From: Tepidiphilus succinatimandens
Lineage (GTDB): Bacteria > Pseudomonadota > Gammaproteobacteria > Burkholderiales > Rhodocyclaceae
Direction of reading: 5' to 3'
DNA length: 64,000 nucleotides
NCBI RefSeq assembly: GCF_006503695.1
Contig: NZ_SBIK01000010.1
Span: 1 to 64,000, forward strand
Shown here: positions 1 through 8,823 of the stretch, piece after piece
Numbering within the stretch: position 1 is the stretch's first letter
How the letters are laid out: every line of letters begins with the position of its first letter
The notes under the pieces: generated by a model
Told to the model about the DNA's origin: nothing
The model's database searches: none
The model's input: the letters and a program-made list of their open reading frames with translations, nothing else
Position numbers and translations under genes: made by a program

Positions 1-117
1 GCTGCTGGCCGAACTCGACGACGAGTGGATGACCGGCAAGGTCTATCTCAACCTCAACCCGTAACCCCGGCGTCATGACCAACACCACGGAAATTTACAG
101 AAAAAAGGTTGCACAAC
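1..117 (+). mobile_element. Right end of an insertion sequence, probably IS256 (Mutator) family
   Basis: The first 64 bases read as the tail of a transposase-like ORF. A short AT-richer segment follows and stops at about base 117, exactly where homology of the dctP gene on the other strand ends. The boundary is inferred from that break. The left end lies outside the window, so neither terminal inverted repeats nor a target duplication can be checked. The IS256 assignment rests on the shape of the transposase C-terminus only. Confidence 0.5.
2..64 (+). CDS. C-terminal fragment of a probable IS256-family transposase
   Basis: Only the last 20 codons are in the window, in frame from base 2 and ending in TAA. 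The fragment reads LLAELDDEWMTGKVYLNLNP. Mutator/IS256 transposases often end in a similar acidic-Trp-basic-Tyr pattern (xxExxDEWxxxxxY), which is why that family is suggested. The stop lies about 53 bases before the inferred IS end, a normal distance for such elements. With so little sequence the family call is tentative, but the position next to a broken gene supports a mobile element. Confidence 0.4.
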   Translation: MLAELDDEWMTGKVYLNLNP

Positions 118-554
118 CGTTCGGCGAGCGTGTCGAAGAGCTTCTTGCCGACGCGTCCCTGCGTGAGCGCTTCGAGCGCGCGCTGATCCGGCATCAGGAA
201 GGGCAGCGCGAAGAGATTGAGCTCTTTGACCTGCGGCGACCAGTTGATCGTCGAACCGACGGCCATGTCGATCACGCCCTGGCGCAGCGCGGTGAATTCC
301 TTGGTCTGATCGCCCGAGACGAGCGAGGCGCCGGGATAGACTTTGATTTTGATGCGCCCTTGGGTTTTTTCGTCGACGAGTTCGGCCCACCGTTTGGCGC
401 CCCAGCCCCAGGGAAAAGCCTCGCCGAGCACGGTGGAGAGTTTGTACTCATCCTTGTACGGCCCGGCGGCCGCGGCGGGTTTGCCCAGGCCGAGCAAGGT
501 GGTGCCCAGCAAGGCGGCGAACAGGGCGGTGGTGAGCCAGCGTCGGGTTTTCAT
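118..554 (-). pseudogene. dctP: 5' fragment of a TRAP transporter substrate-binding protein (DctP family), cut by an IS
   Basis: The start ATG at 554 follows a strong ribosome-binding site (GGAGAGGAGAC). The first 28 or so residues form a Sec signal peptide (MKTRRW, hydrophobic core, PAAAA). They are followed by about 118 residues typical of DctP periplasmic proteins: a GWGAKRWAELV segment, the KVYPGASL motif and ALPFL. Intact family members are about 330-340 residues. Here similarity stops after LAER, and 20 unrelated codons read into the IS end before a stop at 54. TRAP binding proteins deliver C4-dicarboxylates or similar organic acids to DctQM. The rest of the gene and the permease genes should lie beyond the IS. 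The truncated product cannot form both lobes, so it is called a pseudogene. Confidence 0.85.
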
Positions 555-704
555 CGAAGTCTCCTCTCCAGGGTGTTGTCGTGAGGGTTGCGGGGATGCC
601 TTGAGGGCAGGATCCAGATTCGGCCATTCAGGCTCTGAAAAAACCCCATCATGAAGTATCACCGCAGCGGCTGATGGAGTCAATCATGAGTTCCCTCGAT
701 ATAC

Positions 705-748
705 TGCCAAGCCCGGCAGTGGCTTCGGCACGTCGGGTTGTCCGTGCG
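705..748 (+). promoter_or_regulatory. Two consecutive hairpins in the metN leader
   Basis: Hairpin 1 (705-730) pairs TGCC-AAGCC with GGCTT-C-GGCA around a CGGCAGT loop. Hairpin 2 (729-748) pairs GCACG with CGTGC. They lie 25-65 bases before the metN start, where a SAM- or methionine-linked control element is common in this gene context. They match no riboswitch class I recognise. No U-tract follows, so attenuation by a classical terminator is not evident. The gap 555-772 otherwise holds only the dctP ribosome-binding site. Confidence 0.35.
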
Positions 749-772
749 AAAATCCGCTTTTTGCGCTGAAGG

Positions 773-1789
773 ATGGTGGATGTGATCGAATTCGACGGCG
801 TGCGCAAGACGTACCGTGTCCGGGGGCAGGAGGTCCTGGCGCTGGAAGTCGAGCGGCTGACGATCGAACGAGGGGAGGTATTCGGCATCGTCGGGCATTC
901 CGGTGCCGGGAAATCCACGCTGCTTCGCCTCGTCAATCTGCTCGAGCGCCCCAGCCAGGGGCGCGTCGTGGTGGAGGGCGAGGACGTCACCCGCCTCGCC
1001 CCGGCGCAGCTGCGCGCCTTCCGCCGGCGCATCGGCATGATCTTCCAGCATTTCAACCTGCTCTCGTCGAAGACGGTGGCGGAGAACGTCGCCTTTCCCT
1101 TGAAGATCGCCGGCACCGAATCCAGGGCTGCCATCGCGGCGCGGGTCGAGGAGCTGCTCGCCCTGGTCGGCTTGAGCGAGCACGCGGGCAAATATCCTGC
1201 CCAGCTCTCCGGCGGGCAGAAGCAGCGCGTGGGCATTGCCCGGGCGCTGGCCTGCCGGCCCTCCATCCTGCTGTCGGACGAGGCCACCAGCGCCCTCGAT
1301 CCGCAGACCACCCGTTCGGTGCTGCAGCTGCTCTCCGACATCAACCGCCGCCTGGGGCTCACCATCGTGCTCGTCACGCACGAGATGGACGCGGTGCGGC
1401 GCGTGTGCGACCGGGTGGCGGTGATGGACGGCGGCCGGGTGGTGGAGACGGGGCCGGTGAGCGAGGTCTTCCTCCATCCACGACATCCCACGACCCGGGA
1501 GTTCGTGCTCGAGAGCGAGCACGTCGATACGCAGGAATTCCAGGAGAGCCTACAGCAGGCAGCGGGGCGCGTGGTGCGGCTGACGTTCAAGGGAGCGGCG
1601 ACCTACCGGCCGCTGCTGGGCGAAGTGGTGCGCCGCTTCGGGGTGGATTTCAGCATCCTCGCCGGGCGCATCGATCACATCAAGGACGTTCCGTACGGTC
1701 AATTGACTCTGTCGCTCGTCGGCGGCGACGTGGAGGAGGCGCTGCGGGCGCTCGCCGAGGCGGGGGTGGATGTGGAGGTGCTGCGGTGA
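773..1789 (+). CDS. metN: Methionine ABC transporter ATP-binding protein MetN
   Basis: This is the ATPase of the MetNIQ importer for D- and L-methionine. It acts on the cytoplasmic face of the inner membrane. Visible motifs are Walker [10 protein letters not shown] (about residue 43), the Q-loop region with FQHFNLL, the signature LSGGQKQR, Walker B (I)[10 protein letters not shown] and the H-loop THEMD. The C-terminal ~100 residues form the NIL/C2 domain that binds methionine and inhibits transport, so trans-inhibition is expected. Length is 338 residues, against about 343 in E. coli. A GTG at 782 aligns better with the E. coli start and has AAGGATGG at a suitable distance, so the true start may be 782. 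The stop overlaps the metI start by one base. Confidence 0.95.
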   Translation: MVDVIEFDGVRKTYRVRGQEVLALEVERLTIERGEVFGIVGHSGAGKSTLLRLVNLLERPSQGRVVVEGEDVTRLAPAQLRAFRRRIGMIFQHFNLLSSKTVAENVAFPLKIAGTESRAAIAARVEELLALVGLSEHAGKYPAQLSGGQKQRVGIARALACRPSILLSDEATSALDPQTTRSVLQLLSDINRRLGLTIVLVTHEMDAVRRVCDRVAVMDGGRVVETGPVSEVFLHPRHPTTREFVLESEHVDTQEFQESLQQAAGRVVRLTFKGAATYRPLLGEVVRRFGVDFSILAGRIDHIKDVPYGQLTLSLVGGDVEEALRALAEAGVDVEVLR

Positions 1790-2454
1790 TGACGCAATGG
1801 CTGGTCAACGTGGATTGGCTGGAGATCGGCCGGGCCTGCTGGGATACGCTGGTCATGGTGGGGGTGTCGCTCTTCTTCGCCGTGCTGCTGGGGCTGCCGC
1901 TGGGGATCGCGCTCTTTCTCACGGGCAAGCGCCAGCTGCTGGAGCAGCCGCTCGTCTATGCGGTGCTCTCTTTCGTGGTGAATCTGCTGCGCTCCGTGCC
2001 CTTCGTGATCCTGCTCATCGTCATGATCCCGGTCACCGTCGTGCTGGTGGGCACCTCGCTGGGCGTGCCAGGGGCGATTCCGCCCTTGGTGGTGGGCGGG
2101 GCGCCGCTCTTTGCCCGGCTGGTGGAGGCGGCGCTGCGGGAGGTGGATCGGGGCATCGTCGAGGCGACGCAGGCCATGGGGGCGACGGTGCCGCAGATCG
2201 TCTTCGGGGCGCTGCTGCCCGAGGCTTTGCCGGGGATCCTCGCCGGAGTCACCGTCACCTCCATCACCCTGGTGTCGTACGCCGCCATGTCGGGGGTGAT
2301 CGGCGGCGGCGGCCTCGGGGACCTGGCCATCCGTTTCGGCTACCAGCGTTTCCAGACCGACGTGATGGTCATCACGGTGGCGCTGCTGGTGGTGCTGGTG
2401 CAGCTGCTGCAGATGCTGGGCGACCGGCTTGTGCTGCGTTTCAGCCGCCGTTAG
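1789..2454 (+). CDS. metI: Methionine ABC transporter permease MetI
   Basis: This 221-residue inner-membrane permease forms the channel of the MetNIQ importer; the E. coli protein has 217. Five hydrophobic segments are visible, with the cytoplasmic coupling EAA-like region around ATQAMGATVPQIVFGALLPE. The start ATG at 1789 shares its A with the metN stop (TGATG), so translation is coupled. This start removes a long spurious N-terminal extension that would overlap metN. Downstream metQ supplies the binding protein. Confidence 0.94.
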   Translation: MTQWLVNVDWLEIGRACWDTLVMVGVSLFFAVLLGLPLGIALFLTGKRQLLEQPLVYAVLSFVVNLLRSVPFVILLIVMIPVTVVLVGTSLGVPGAIPPLVVGGAPLFARLVEAALREVDRGIVEATQAMGATVPQIVFGALLPEALPGILAGVTVTSITLVSYAAMSGVIGGGGLGDLAIRFGYQRFQTDVMVITVALLVVLVQLLQMLGDRLVLRFSRR

Positions 2455-2500
2455 CGTGGCAACGGATTTTTTTCTTCACCCAAGGAAGGAGTGTCGTGCC

Positions 2501-3283
2501 ATGAAATGGAAAAACGCCTTGTTGATTCTGAGCGCCTCGCTTGGCCTCGTTCCGGCCGCCTGGGCCGAAAAACTGTCGGTGGCGGCCACGCCCGTGCCGC
2601 ACGCCGAGATCCTGGAGTACGTCAAACCCATGCTCGCCAAGGAAGGGGTGGAGCTGGAGGTGCGGGTGTTCACCGACTACGTCCAGCCCAACATCCAGGT
2701 GGCGCAAAAGCGCATGGACGCCAATTTCTTCCAGCACAAACCCTATCTGGACGAGTTCAACAAGGATCGCGGCACCGACCTGGTGGCGGTGGCCGGGGTG
2801 CACATCGAGCCTTTCGGCGCCTATTCCCGCCGCATCAAGAAGCTCGACGAGCTCAAGGAAGGCGCCGTCGTGGCCATTCCCAACGATCCGACCAACGGCG
2901 GGCGGGCGCTTCTGCTGCTGCAGCGCGCTGGACTCATCAGGCTCAAGGATCCGGGAAAGATCACCGCTACGCCGCGGGACATCGCCGACAATCCCAAGCG
3001 GCTGGGCTTCAAGGAGCTGGAAGCGGCCACGCTGCCGCGCATCCTCGACCAGGTCGATCTGGCCCTCATCAACACCAACTATGCGTTGGAGGCCGGACTC
3101 AATCCCACGAAAGACGCGCTCGTCATCGAGGGGGCCGATTCGCCCTACGTGAACGTGCTGGTGGCCCGGCCGGACAACAAGGACGGCGAGGCCATGCAAA
3201 AACTCGTGCGCGCCTTGCACTCGGAGGCGGTGAAGCGCTTCATCCTCGAGAAGTACCAGGGGGCCGTGGTGCCGGCGTTTTGA
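2501..3283 (+). CDS. metQ: Methionine-binding lipoprotein-type periplasmic protein MetQ
   Basis: Substrate-binding component of the MetNIQ importer, 260 residues (family about 270). The start ATG at 2501 sits 10 bases after a strong AAGGAAGGA site at 2482-2490. A signal peptide (MKWKNALLILSASLG, cleavage near AWA-EK) is clear. There is no lipobox cysteine near the cleavage site, unlike E. coli MetQ, so this copy is probably a soluble periplasmic protein. The NlpA-family core is typical: TPVPHAEIL, the QKRMDANFFQHKPYL segment and GVHIEPFGAYS. It lies 46 bases after metI in the same operon. Confidence 0.94.
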   Translation: MKWKNALLILSASLGLVPAAWAEKLSVAATPVPHAEILEYVKPMLAKEGVELEVRVFTDYVQPNIQVAQKRMDANFFQHKPYLDEFNKDRGTDLVAVAGVHIEPFGAYSRRIKKLDELKEGAVVAIPNDPTNGGRALLLLQRAGLIRLKDPGKITATPRDIADNPKRLGFKELEAATLPRILDQVDLALINTNYALEAGLNPTKDALVIEGADSPYVNVLVARPDNKDGEAMQKLVRALHSEAVKRFILEKYQGAVVPAF

Positions 3284-3293
3284 GCCGAGGCCG

Positions 3294-3321
3294 CCGATCC
3301 GCTCCAGAGTGGACGGATCGG
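3294..3321 (+). terminator. Strong hairpin just after metQ
   Basis: CCGATCCG pairs with CGGATCGG, and the loop continues as TCCA/TGGA around GAG, leaving a single bulged C. It begins 11 bases after the metQ stop. No U-tract follows, so it may stabilise the mRNA 3' end rather than terminate. The canonical terminator at 3432 probably ends transcription. Confidence 0.5.
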
Positions 3322-3420
3322 TTCGCGGAATGCACTGAAACGGTGCGTCCGCGCGCGGGGGCGCGCCAGGGGCGGCCCGATCCCGTCGCGCTCCATCGTT
3401 CGGATTTCTCGATTCCGTAG

Positions 3421-3870
<450 letters not shown>

Positions 3871-3893
3871 TCTGGACGATGAGGAGAATCATC

Positions 3894-5234
3894 ATGATGA
3901 AGAAGAAGTGGTTCGGCGGGGTCGGCTCCTTGGTGGCTCTGGCAACGGTCTCCCTGCCTTCCTGGGCGCAGGAGGCGGCCAGCACGGCCGCGCCCGTGGT
4001 GCATCGCGGTGACGTCGCCTGGATGATGACCTCTACCCTGCTGGTGCTGATGATGATCGTGCCGGGCTTGGCGCTCTTCTACGGCGGCATGGTACGGGCG
4101 AAGAACGTGCTCTCCGTGCTCATGCAGGTACTGATGGTGACGGCGCTGGTGCTCGTGCTGTGGGCCTGCTATGGCTATAGCCTCGCGTTCACCGAGGCCA
4201 GGCCCTGGCTCGGATCGTTTGCCAAGGTGTTCCTCGCTGGCGTGACGCCCGATAGCCTTGCCGACACCTTTACCCCCGAAGTGAAACTGCCCGAATACGT
4301 CTATATCGCCTTCCAGGGGACGTTTGCCGCCATCACCTGCGCGCTGGTGGTCGGGGCCTTTGCCGAGCGCATCAAGTTTGCCGCGGTGATGGTCTTCATG
4401 GTGCTGTGGTTCACCTTCTCCTACCTGCCGATCGCGCACATGGTCTGGGGGCCGGGCGGATGGCTGCTCGGCGCCGGGGCGATCGACTTCGCCGGCGGCA
4501 CGGTGGTGCACATCAATGCCGGCGTGGCCGGGCTGGTGGGCGCGATGCTCGTGGGCAAGCGCATCGGCTATGGGCGGGAGGCGCTTGCGCCGCACTCGCT
4601 GCCGCTCACCATGGTGGGGGCCTCGCTCTTGTGGGTGGGCTGGTTCGGTTTCAACGCCGGCTCCAACCTGGAAGCGACTTCGGGCGCGACGCTCGCCTTC
4701 CTCAACACGCTGCTCGCCACGGCGGCGGCGGTGCTCTCCTGGAGCGCGGTCGAGGCGCTCGTCAAGGGCAAGCCTTCCATGCTCGGGGCGGCTTCGGGCG
4801 CGGTGGCCGGGCTCGTGGTCATCACGCCGGCCTGTGGCACGGTGGGCCCGATCGGCTCGATCGTGATGGGCTTGATCGGCGGCGTAGCCGGGCTGTGGGG
4901 CGTGAGCGCGCTCAAACGCTGGCACGGCATCGACGATTCGCTCGATGCCTTCGGCGTGCATGGGGTGTGCGGCATCGTGGGGGCGTTGCTCACCGCGGTC
5001 TTCACTTCCCCTGCCCTGGGCGGCACGGGCAACGGCAAGGCGGATTTCTCGGTGATGCATCAGCTGTGGGTACAAGGTTGGGGCGTGCTCACCACCATCG
5101 TGGTGAGTGGCGTGGTGGCTTTCCTCGCCTACAAGATCGCCGGTGCGCTCACCGGGGGCTTGCGCGTGAGCGAGGAAGAAGAGCGCGAGGGGCTGGACGT
5201 GGCTACCCACGGCGAGACGGCCTACCGCCTATAG
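3894..5234 (+). CDS. amtB: Ammonium channel AmtB
   Basis: Inner-membrane NH4+/NH3 channel. A cleavable signal peptide (MMKKKWFGG to SWAQE) and about 11 membrane segments are visible, 446 residues in all. Pore signatures are present: FYGGMVRAKNVLS near the N-terminus, the central AGGTVVHINAG with a pore His, and the twin-His partner in DAFGVHGVCG. The C-tail ends RVSEEEEREGLDVATHGETAYRL, the conserved patch that contacts GlnK. The start at 3894 follows GAGGAG at 3881; ATG 3897 is equally possible. A strong terminator follows. Confidence 0.95.
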   Translation: MMKKKWFGGVGSLVALATVSLPSWAQEAASTAAPVVHRGDVAWMMTSTLLVLMMIVPGLALFYGGMVRAKNVLSVLMQVLMVTALVLVLWACYGYSLAFTEARPWLGSFAKVFLAGVTPDSLADTFTPEVKLPEYVYIAFQGTFAAITCALVVGAFAERIKFAAVMVFMVLWFTFSYLPIAHMVWGPGGWLLGAGAIDFAGGTVVHINAGVAGLVGAMLVGKRIGYGREALAPHSLPLTMVGASLLWVGWFGFNAGSNLEATSGATLAFLNTLLATAAAVLSWSAVEALVKGKPSMLGAASGAVAGLVVITPACGTVGPIGSIVMGLIGGVAGLWGVSALKRWHGIDDSLDAFGVHGVCGIVGALLTAVFTSPALGGTGNGKADFSVMHQLWVQGWGVLTTIVVSGVVAFLAYKIAGALTGGLRVSEEEEREGLDVATHGETAYRL

Positions 5235-5263
5235 TCTCCTCTCCGACGGCGATTCCTGTCGTT

Positions 5264-5291
5264 GCCCCCGGTGATGAACCGGGGGCTTTTT
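5264..5291 (+). terminator. Rho-independent terminator after amtB
   Basis: A perfect 9-bp stem GCCCCCGGT/ACCGGGGGC with a 5-base loop is followed by five T residues, 30 bases after the amtB stop. Confidence 0.9.
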
Positions 5292-5351
5292 CTTGGCCTG
5301 GACCCAGGGGTCGTGCTAGCATGGGGGCATCCGTCCGGTTGCACGCCGCCC

Positions 5352-6029
5352 ATGAAAGACACGAGCCGTCTGATCCTCACCTATACGATGGAAGTGTCCC
5401 TTCCCGAGCCTTTGCAGAAGATGCCGCGCGCCGATCTGGCGCGCATCGTCGATGGTCTGCTCGGCGACGTGGTGCATCAGGGCTTGAAGGCGGTGGCGAC
5501 GAAGCGCCTGCAGGGTAGCGGCATCATGATCCACAAGATGCAGCACCACGTCGATGTCGAACGGCCCCGGCGCGAGCCGGGTCAGACGATTCCCAAGGAG
5601 CTGCTGGTGCGCGCGGCACCGCACCTCACCGACGAGGAGCTCGCCGAGCTGGAGGCGCGCGTGGGCAACGTCCCTTTCCTTGCCGAGGAGGAGCTGGAGA
5701 AGCGCTTGCGCACCCAGGCGCTGAAGCTGTGCAACGACGTGCGGCTCGCGCCGGTCGTGGTGCGCGGCGTGCGGCCCAACGACGAGCCGCTCGAAACCGA
5801 GGCGCAGCTCAATTTCACCCATGGCTCGGTCTTCTTCGACGAGTCGCAGCGCAACCTGCGGCTGAAGGCGAACGCACCCGTGGAGGTGCTGCTGCCGGGC
5901 GCCGAAACGCCCGTTCTCGGCCGCTATCTCGGAACCACCTTGGGCGGGCCGGTAGTGGAAGTTCCCCTCCACCTGCTCGCGCCTTATCGCGACTTCCTGC
6001 TCGCCGCCTGGCAGGGCGGACGCGGCTGA
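5352..6029 (+). CDS. Conserved-looking protein of unknown function
   Basis: I do not recognise this 225-residue protein. It has no signal peptide or membrane segment and should be cytoplasmic. The middle (residues about 75-125) is rich in Leu, Glu and Arg and probably helical; the C-terminal third looks like beta structure (NLRLKANAPVEVLLPG). Codon use and GC match the neighbours, and it fills the space between amtB and a P-type ATPase on the same strand, so it is a real gene. The ATG at 5352 is the likely start, but there is no obvious ribosome-binding site. Confidence 0.7.
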   Translation: MKDTSRLILTYTMEVSLPEPLQKMPRADLARIVDGLLGDVVHQGLKAVATKRLQGSGIMIHKMQHHVDVERPRREPGQTIPKELLVRAAPHLTDEELAELEARVGNVPFLAEEELEKRLRTQALKLCNDVRLAPVVVRGVRPNDEPLETEAQLNFTHGSVFFDESQRNLRLKANAPVEVLLPGAETPVLGRYLGTTLGGPVVEVPLHLLAPYRDFLLAAWQGGRG

Positions 6030-6111
6030 GCCTCTTCTGCCGCGTAAGGGCCGGGGGCCTTGCGCTCCGTGGTATGCTGCATTGCACCGTCCCTTTGTGG
6101 TGAGTTCCACG

Positions 6112-8811
6112 ATGTCGTCCATGAGCCGAAGGAACAGGTCTTTTCATGCGCAGTCGCCCCTGGAGGTGACCGAGCAGCTGGCCACGAATCTGCAGTGTGG
6201 CCTGACCCAGGCCGAGGCCGAGCGGCGGCTCGCCGTCCATGGCCCGAACCGCTTGCCGGAAGAGCCGCCCGATCCGGCCTGGCTGCGGCTGCTGCGCCAG
6301 TTCCACAATCCCCTGATCTACGTGTTGCTGGTGGCGGGAATCTTGACGGCCTACCTCGGACACTGGATCGATGCGGCGGTGATCTTCGCGGTGGTGATCG
6401 TCTCGGCGGTGCTGGGCGCGCTCCAGGAGGGGAAGGCCCAGCGGGCGCTCGCGGCGGTGAAGTCGATGCTGGCGCAAACCGCGGTGGTGATCCGCGACGG
6501 ACGGCGGCGTCAGATCGCTGCCGAGGAGCTGGTGCCGGGTGACCTCGTCTTCCTCGAATCGGGGATGGTGGTGCCGGCCGACTTACGTCTGGTTGCCGCG
6601 CGCCGGCTGGCCGTGGACGAGGCCGTGCTCACGGGGGAATCGCTGCCGGTGGAGAAGGATCCGGAGCCCGTCGACGAGGCGGCTCCGCTCGCTGAGCGAC
6701 GCTGCATGGCCTACAGCGGCACCACGGTGGTGCGTGGCCAGGGCCTGGGGGTGGTGGTAGCCACGGGCGGGGACAGCGAGCTCGGGCGCATCGGCAAGCT
6801 GGTGGCCAGCGTCTCGCGGCTGGAAACGCCGCTCACCCGCCGCTTGACGCGGTTCGCCCAGGGTGCGGCGGCGGTGATCGTGGGCGTGTCGGCGCTGCTC
6901 TTCGCCTGGGCCTATTGGGGGCTGGGGCAGCCGCTCGACGAGATCTTCCTTGCGGTGGTGGGGATCGCGGTGGCGGCCATCCCCGAGGGATTGCCGGCCA
7001 TCGTCACCATCATCCTGGCAATCGGCGGACAGCGATTGGCGCAGCACCAGGCCATCGTGCGCCGCCTGCCGGCGGTGGAGACGCTCGGATCGGTCACCGT
7101 GATCTGCACCGACAAGACGGGGACGCTGACGCGCAACCAGCTCACCGTCACCTCGGTGCTGCTGCCGCACGACAGCGTGGAGGTGTCGGGTTCGGGCTAT
7201 GAGCCGACGGGAGCGTTCCTGCGCGACGGACGCCCGCGGCTGCCGGAGAGCGTGCGCGGCCTGGTGCGGCTTGCACGCGCCTCGCTGCTGTGCAACGACG
7301 CCGCGCTCCATGCGGATGCCGAAGGGCACTGGCATGGCGAAGGGGACCCGCTCGAAGTCGCCCTCATGAGCATGGCGCTGAAGGCGGGGCTGGACCCAGA
7401 GCGCGAGCGCCGCTGCTGGCCGCGGGTCGACCTGATCCCCTTCGAGCCGGAGCGGCGCTGGATGGCGACGCTCAATCGCGATCATCACGGGAATCACGTG
7501 ATTTTTCTCAAAGGGGCACCCGAAGTGGTGTTGGCGCACTGCTACAGCGATGCCGACGGCCAGCCGCTCGACATGGCCGGCTGGGGAGAGCGGCTGATGC
7601 GCGAAGCGGCCAAGGGGCGGCGGATGATCGCGCTCGCCTGGAAACGGCTGTCCAGTCCCAAGGAGGCGCTGAGTCTGGAGGACGTCAACGGCGGCTTTGC
7701 CCTGCTGGGCGTAGTGGGGCTGGAGGATCCGCCGCGGCCGGAAGCGAAGGAGGCGATCCGCGAGTGCCACGAGGCCGGCATCCGGGTGCTGATGATCACG
7801 GGCGATCACCCGGTCACGGCCCAGGCGATCGGGCAGATGCTGGGACTGCGCGCCGAGGCGCCCCTCACCGGCGTGGAGATCGAACGGCTCGACGACGCGG
7901 CCCTGGGCGCGCGCATCGCCGAGACGGACGTCGTCGCACGGGCCGCGCCGGAGCACAAGCTGCGTCTGGTGCGGGTGCTGCAGGGGCAGGGCCACATCGT
8001 GGCCATGACCGGCGACGGGGCCAACGACGCGCCGGCGCTGCAGGCGGCCGACATCGGAGTGGCCATGGGCAAGCGCGGCACCGATGCGGCGCGTCAGGCT
8101 TCGGCCATGGTGCTCGCCGACGACAACTTCGCCACCATCGCCCAGGCCGTGCGCTGGGGGCGCGTGGCCTACGACAACATCAAGAAGGCGCTGCTCTTCG
8201 TGCTGCCGACGAATGTGGCGCAGGCGTTGGTCGTGGCGATCGCGCTGGCGGCGGGCTGGTCGCTGCCGATCTCGGCCACGCAGATCCTGTGGGTGAACCT
8301 GGTGACGGCGGTGACGCTGGCGATCGCCGTGGCGTTCGAGATGCCGGAACCGGACGTGATGCAGCGCCCGCCGCGCCCGCCGGTCGAGCCTTTGGTCACG
8401 GGGGCCATGGCGTGGCGCGTCGTCTTCATCGGCGTGCTGATCTGCCTCTTGTCCTACGGCGCCTACGGCATCTCCCTCGTGCGCGAGCTCGGCGAGGACT
8501 TCGCCCGCACGGCGGCCACGCATACGCTGGTGTGCGCCGAGGTGATGTATCTCTTCAACTGCCGGCGCTTCGTCGCGAGCGGCTGGAGCCGGGAGGTGCT
8601 GCGGGGCAATCCGGCCCTGTGGCCGGTGATCGGGGTGCTGGCGCTGCTGCAGCTGGCCTTCGTCTACGCCCCGCCGCTGCAGCTGCTCTTTCGCACCGCG
8701 GCGCTCGATGCCTTTGCCTGGGCGTATGCGCTCGCCGGGGCGCTGGCGGCTTTCGCGGTGGTCGAAGTGGAAAAGGCCGTGTTGCGGCGCATGGGGCGCG
8801 TCGCCCTGTGA
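6112..8811 (+). CDS. P-type cation-transporting ATPase (P2 type, Ca2+/Mg2+/Na+-like)
   Basis: An 899-residue ion pump. The N-terminal cation-ATPase domain (LEVTEQL ... QAEAERRLAVHGPN) is followed by the actuator motif LTGESLP, membrane helix M4 with VAAIPEGLP, the phosphorylation site DKTGTLT (Asp334), the nucleotide-binding KGAPE, and the hinge MTGDGANDAPAL. A six-helix C-terminal membrane block ends the protein. PEGLP in M4 and overall length place it with P2A/P2B-like pumps (PacL, CtpF, MgtA relatives); the transported ion cannot be fixed from sequence alone. No metal-binding CxxC domain is present, so it is not a heavy-metal P1B pump. The ATG at 6112 is preferred; 6121 is an alternative. 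Confidence 0.9.
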   Translation: MSSMSRRNRSFHAQSPLEVTEQLATNLQCGLTQAEAERRLAVHGPNRLPEEPPDPAWLRLLRQFHNPLIYVLLVAGILTAYLGHWIDAAVIFAVVIVSAVLGALQEGKAQRALAAVKSMLAQTAVVIRDGRRRQIAAEELVPGDLVFLESGMVVPADLRLVAARRLAVDEAVLTGESLPVEKDPEPVDEAAPLAERRCMAYSGTTVVRGQGLGVVVATGGDSELGRIGKLVASVSRLETPLTRRLTRFAQGAAAVIVGVSALLFAWAYWGLGQPLDEIFLAVVGIAVAAIPEGLPAIVTIILAIGGQRLAQHQAIVRRLPAVETLGSVTVICTDKTGTLTRNQLTVTSVLLPHDSVEVSGSGYEPTGAFLRDGRPRLPESVRGLVRLARASLLCNDAALHADAEGHWHGEGDPLEVALMSMALKAGLDPERERRCWPRVDLIPFEPERRWMATLNRDHHGNHVIFLKGAPEVVLAHCYSDADGQPLDMAGWGERLMREAAKGRRMIALAWKRLSSPKEALSLEDVNGGFALLGVVGLEDPPRPEAKEAIRECHEAGIRVLMITGDHPVTAQAIGQMLGLRAEAPLTGVEIERLDDAALGARIAETDVVARAAPEHKLRLVRVLQGQGHIVAMTGDGANDAPALQAADIGVAMGKRGTDAARQASAMVLADDNFATIAQAVRWGRVAYDNIKKALLFVLPTNVAQALVVAIALAAGWSLPISATQILWVNLVTAVTLAIAVAFEMPEPDVMQRPPRPPVEPLVTGAMAWRVVFIGVLICLLSYGAYGISLVRELGEDFARTAATHTLVCAEVMYLFNCRRFVASGWSREVLRGNPALWPVIGVLALLQLAFVYAPPLQLLFRTAALDAFAWAYALAGALAAFAVVEVEKAVLRRMGRVAL

Positions 8812-8823
8812 GCGGCGGCGCGC

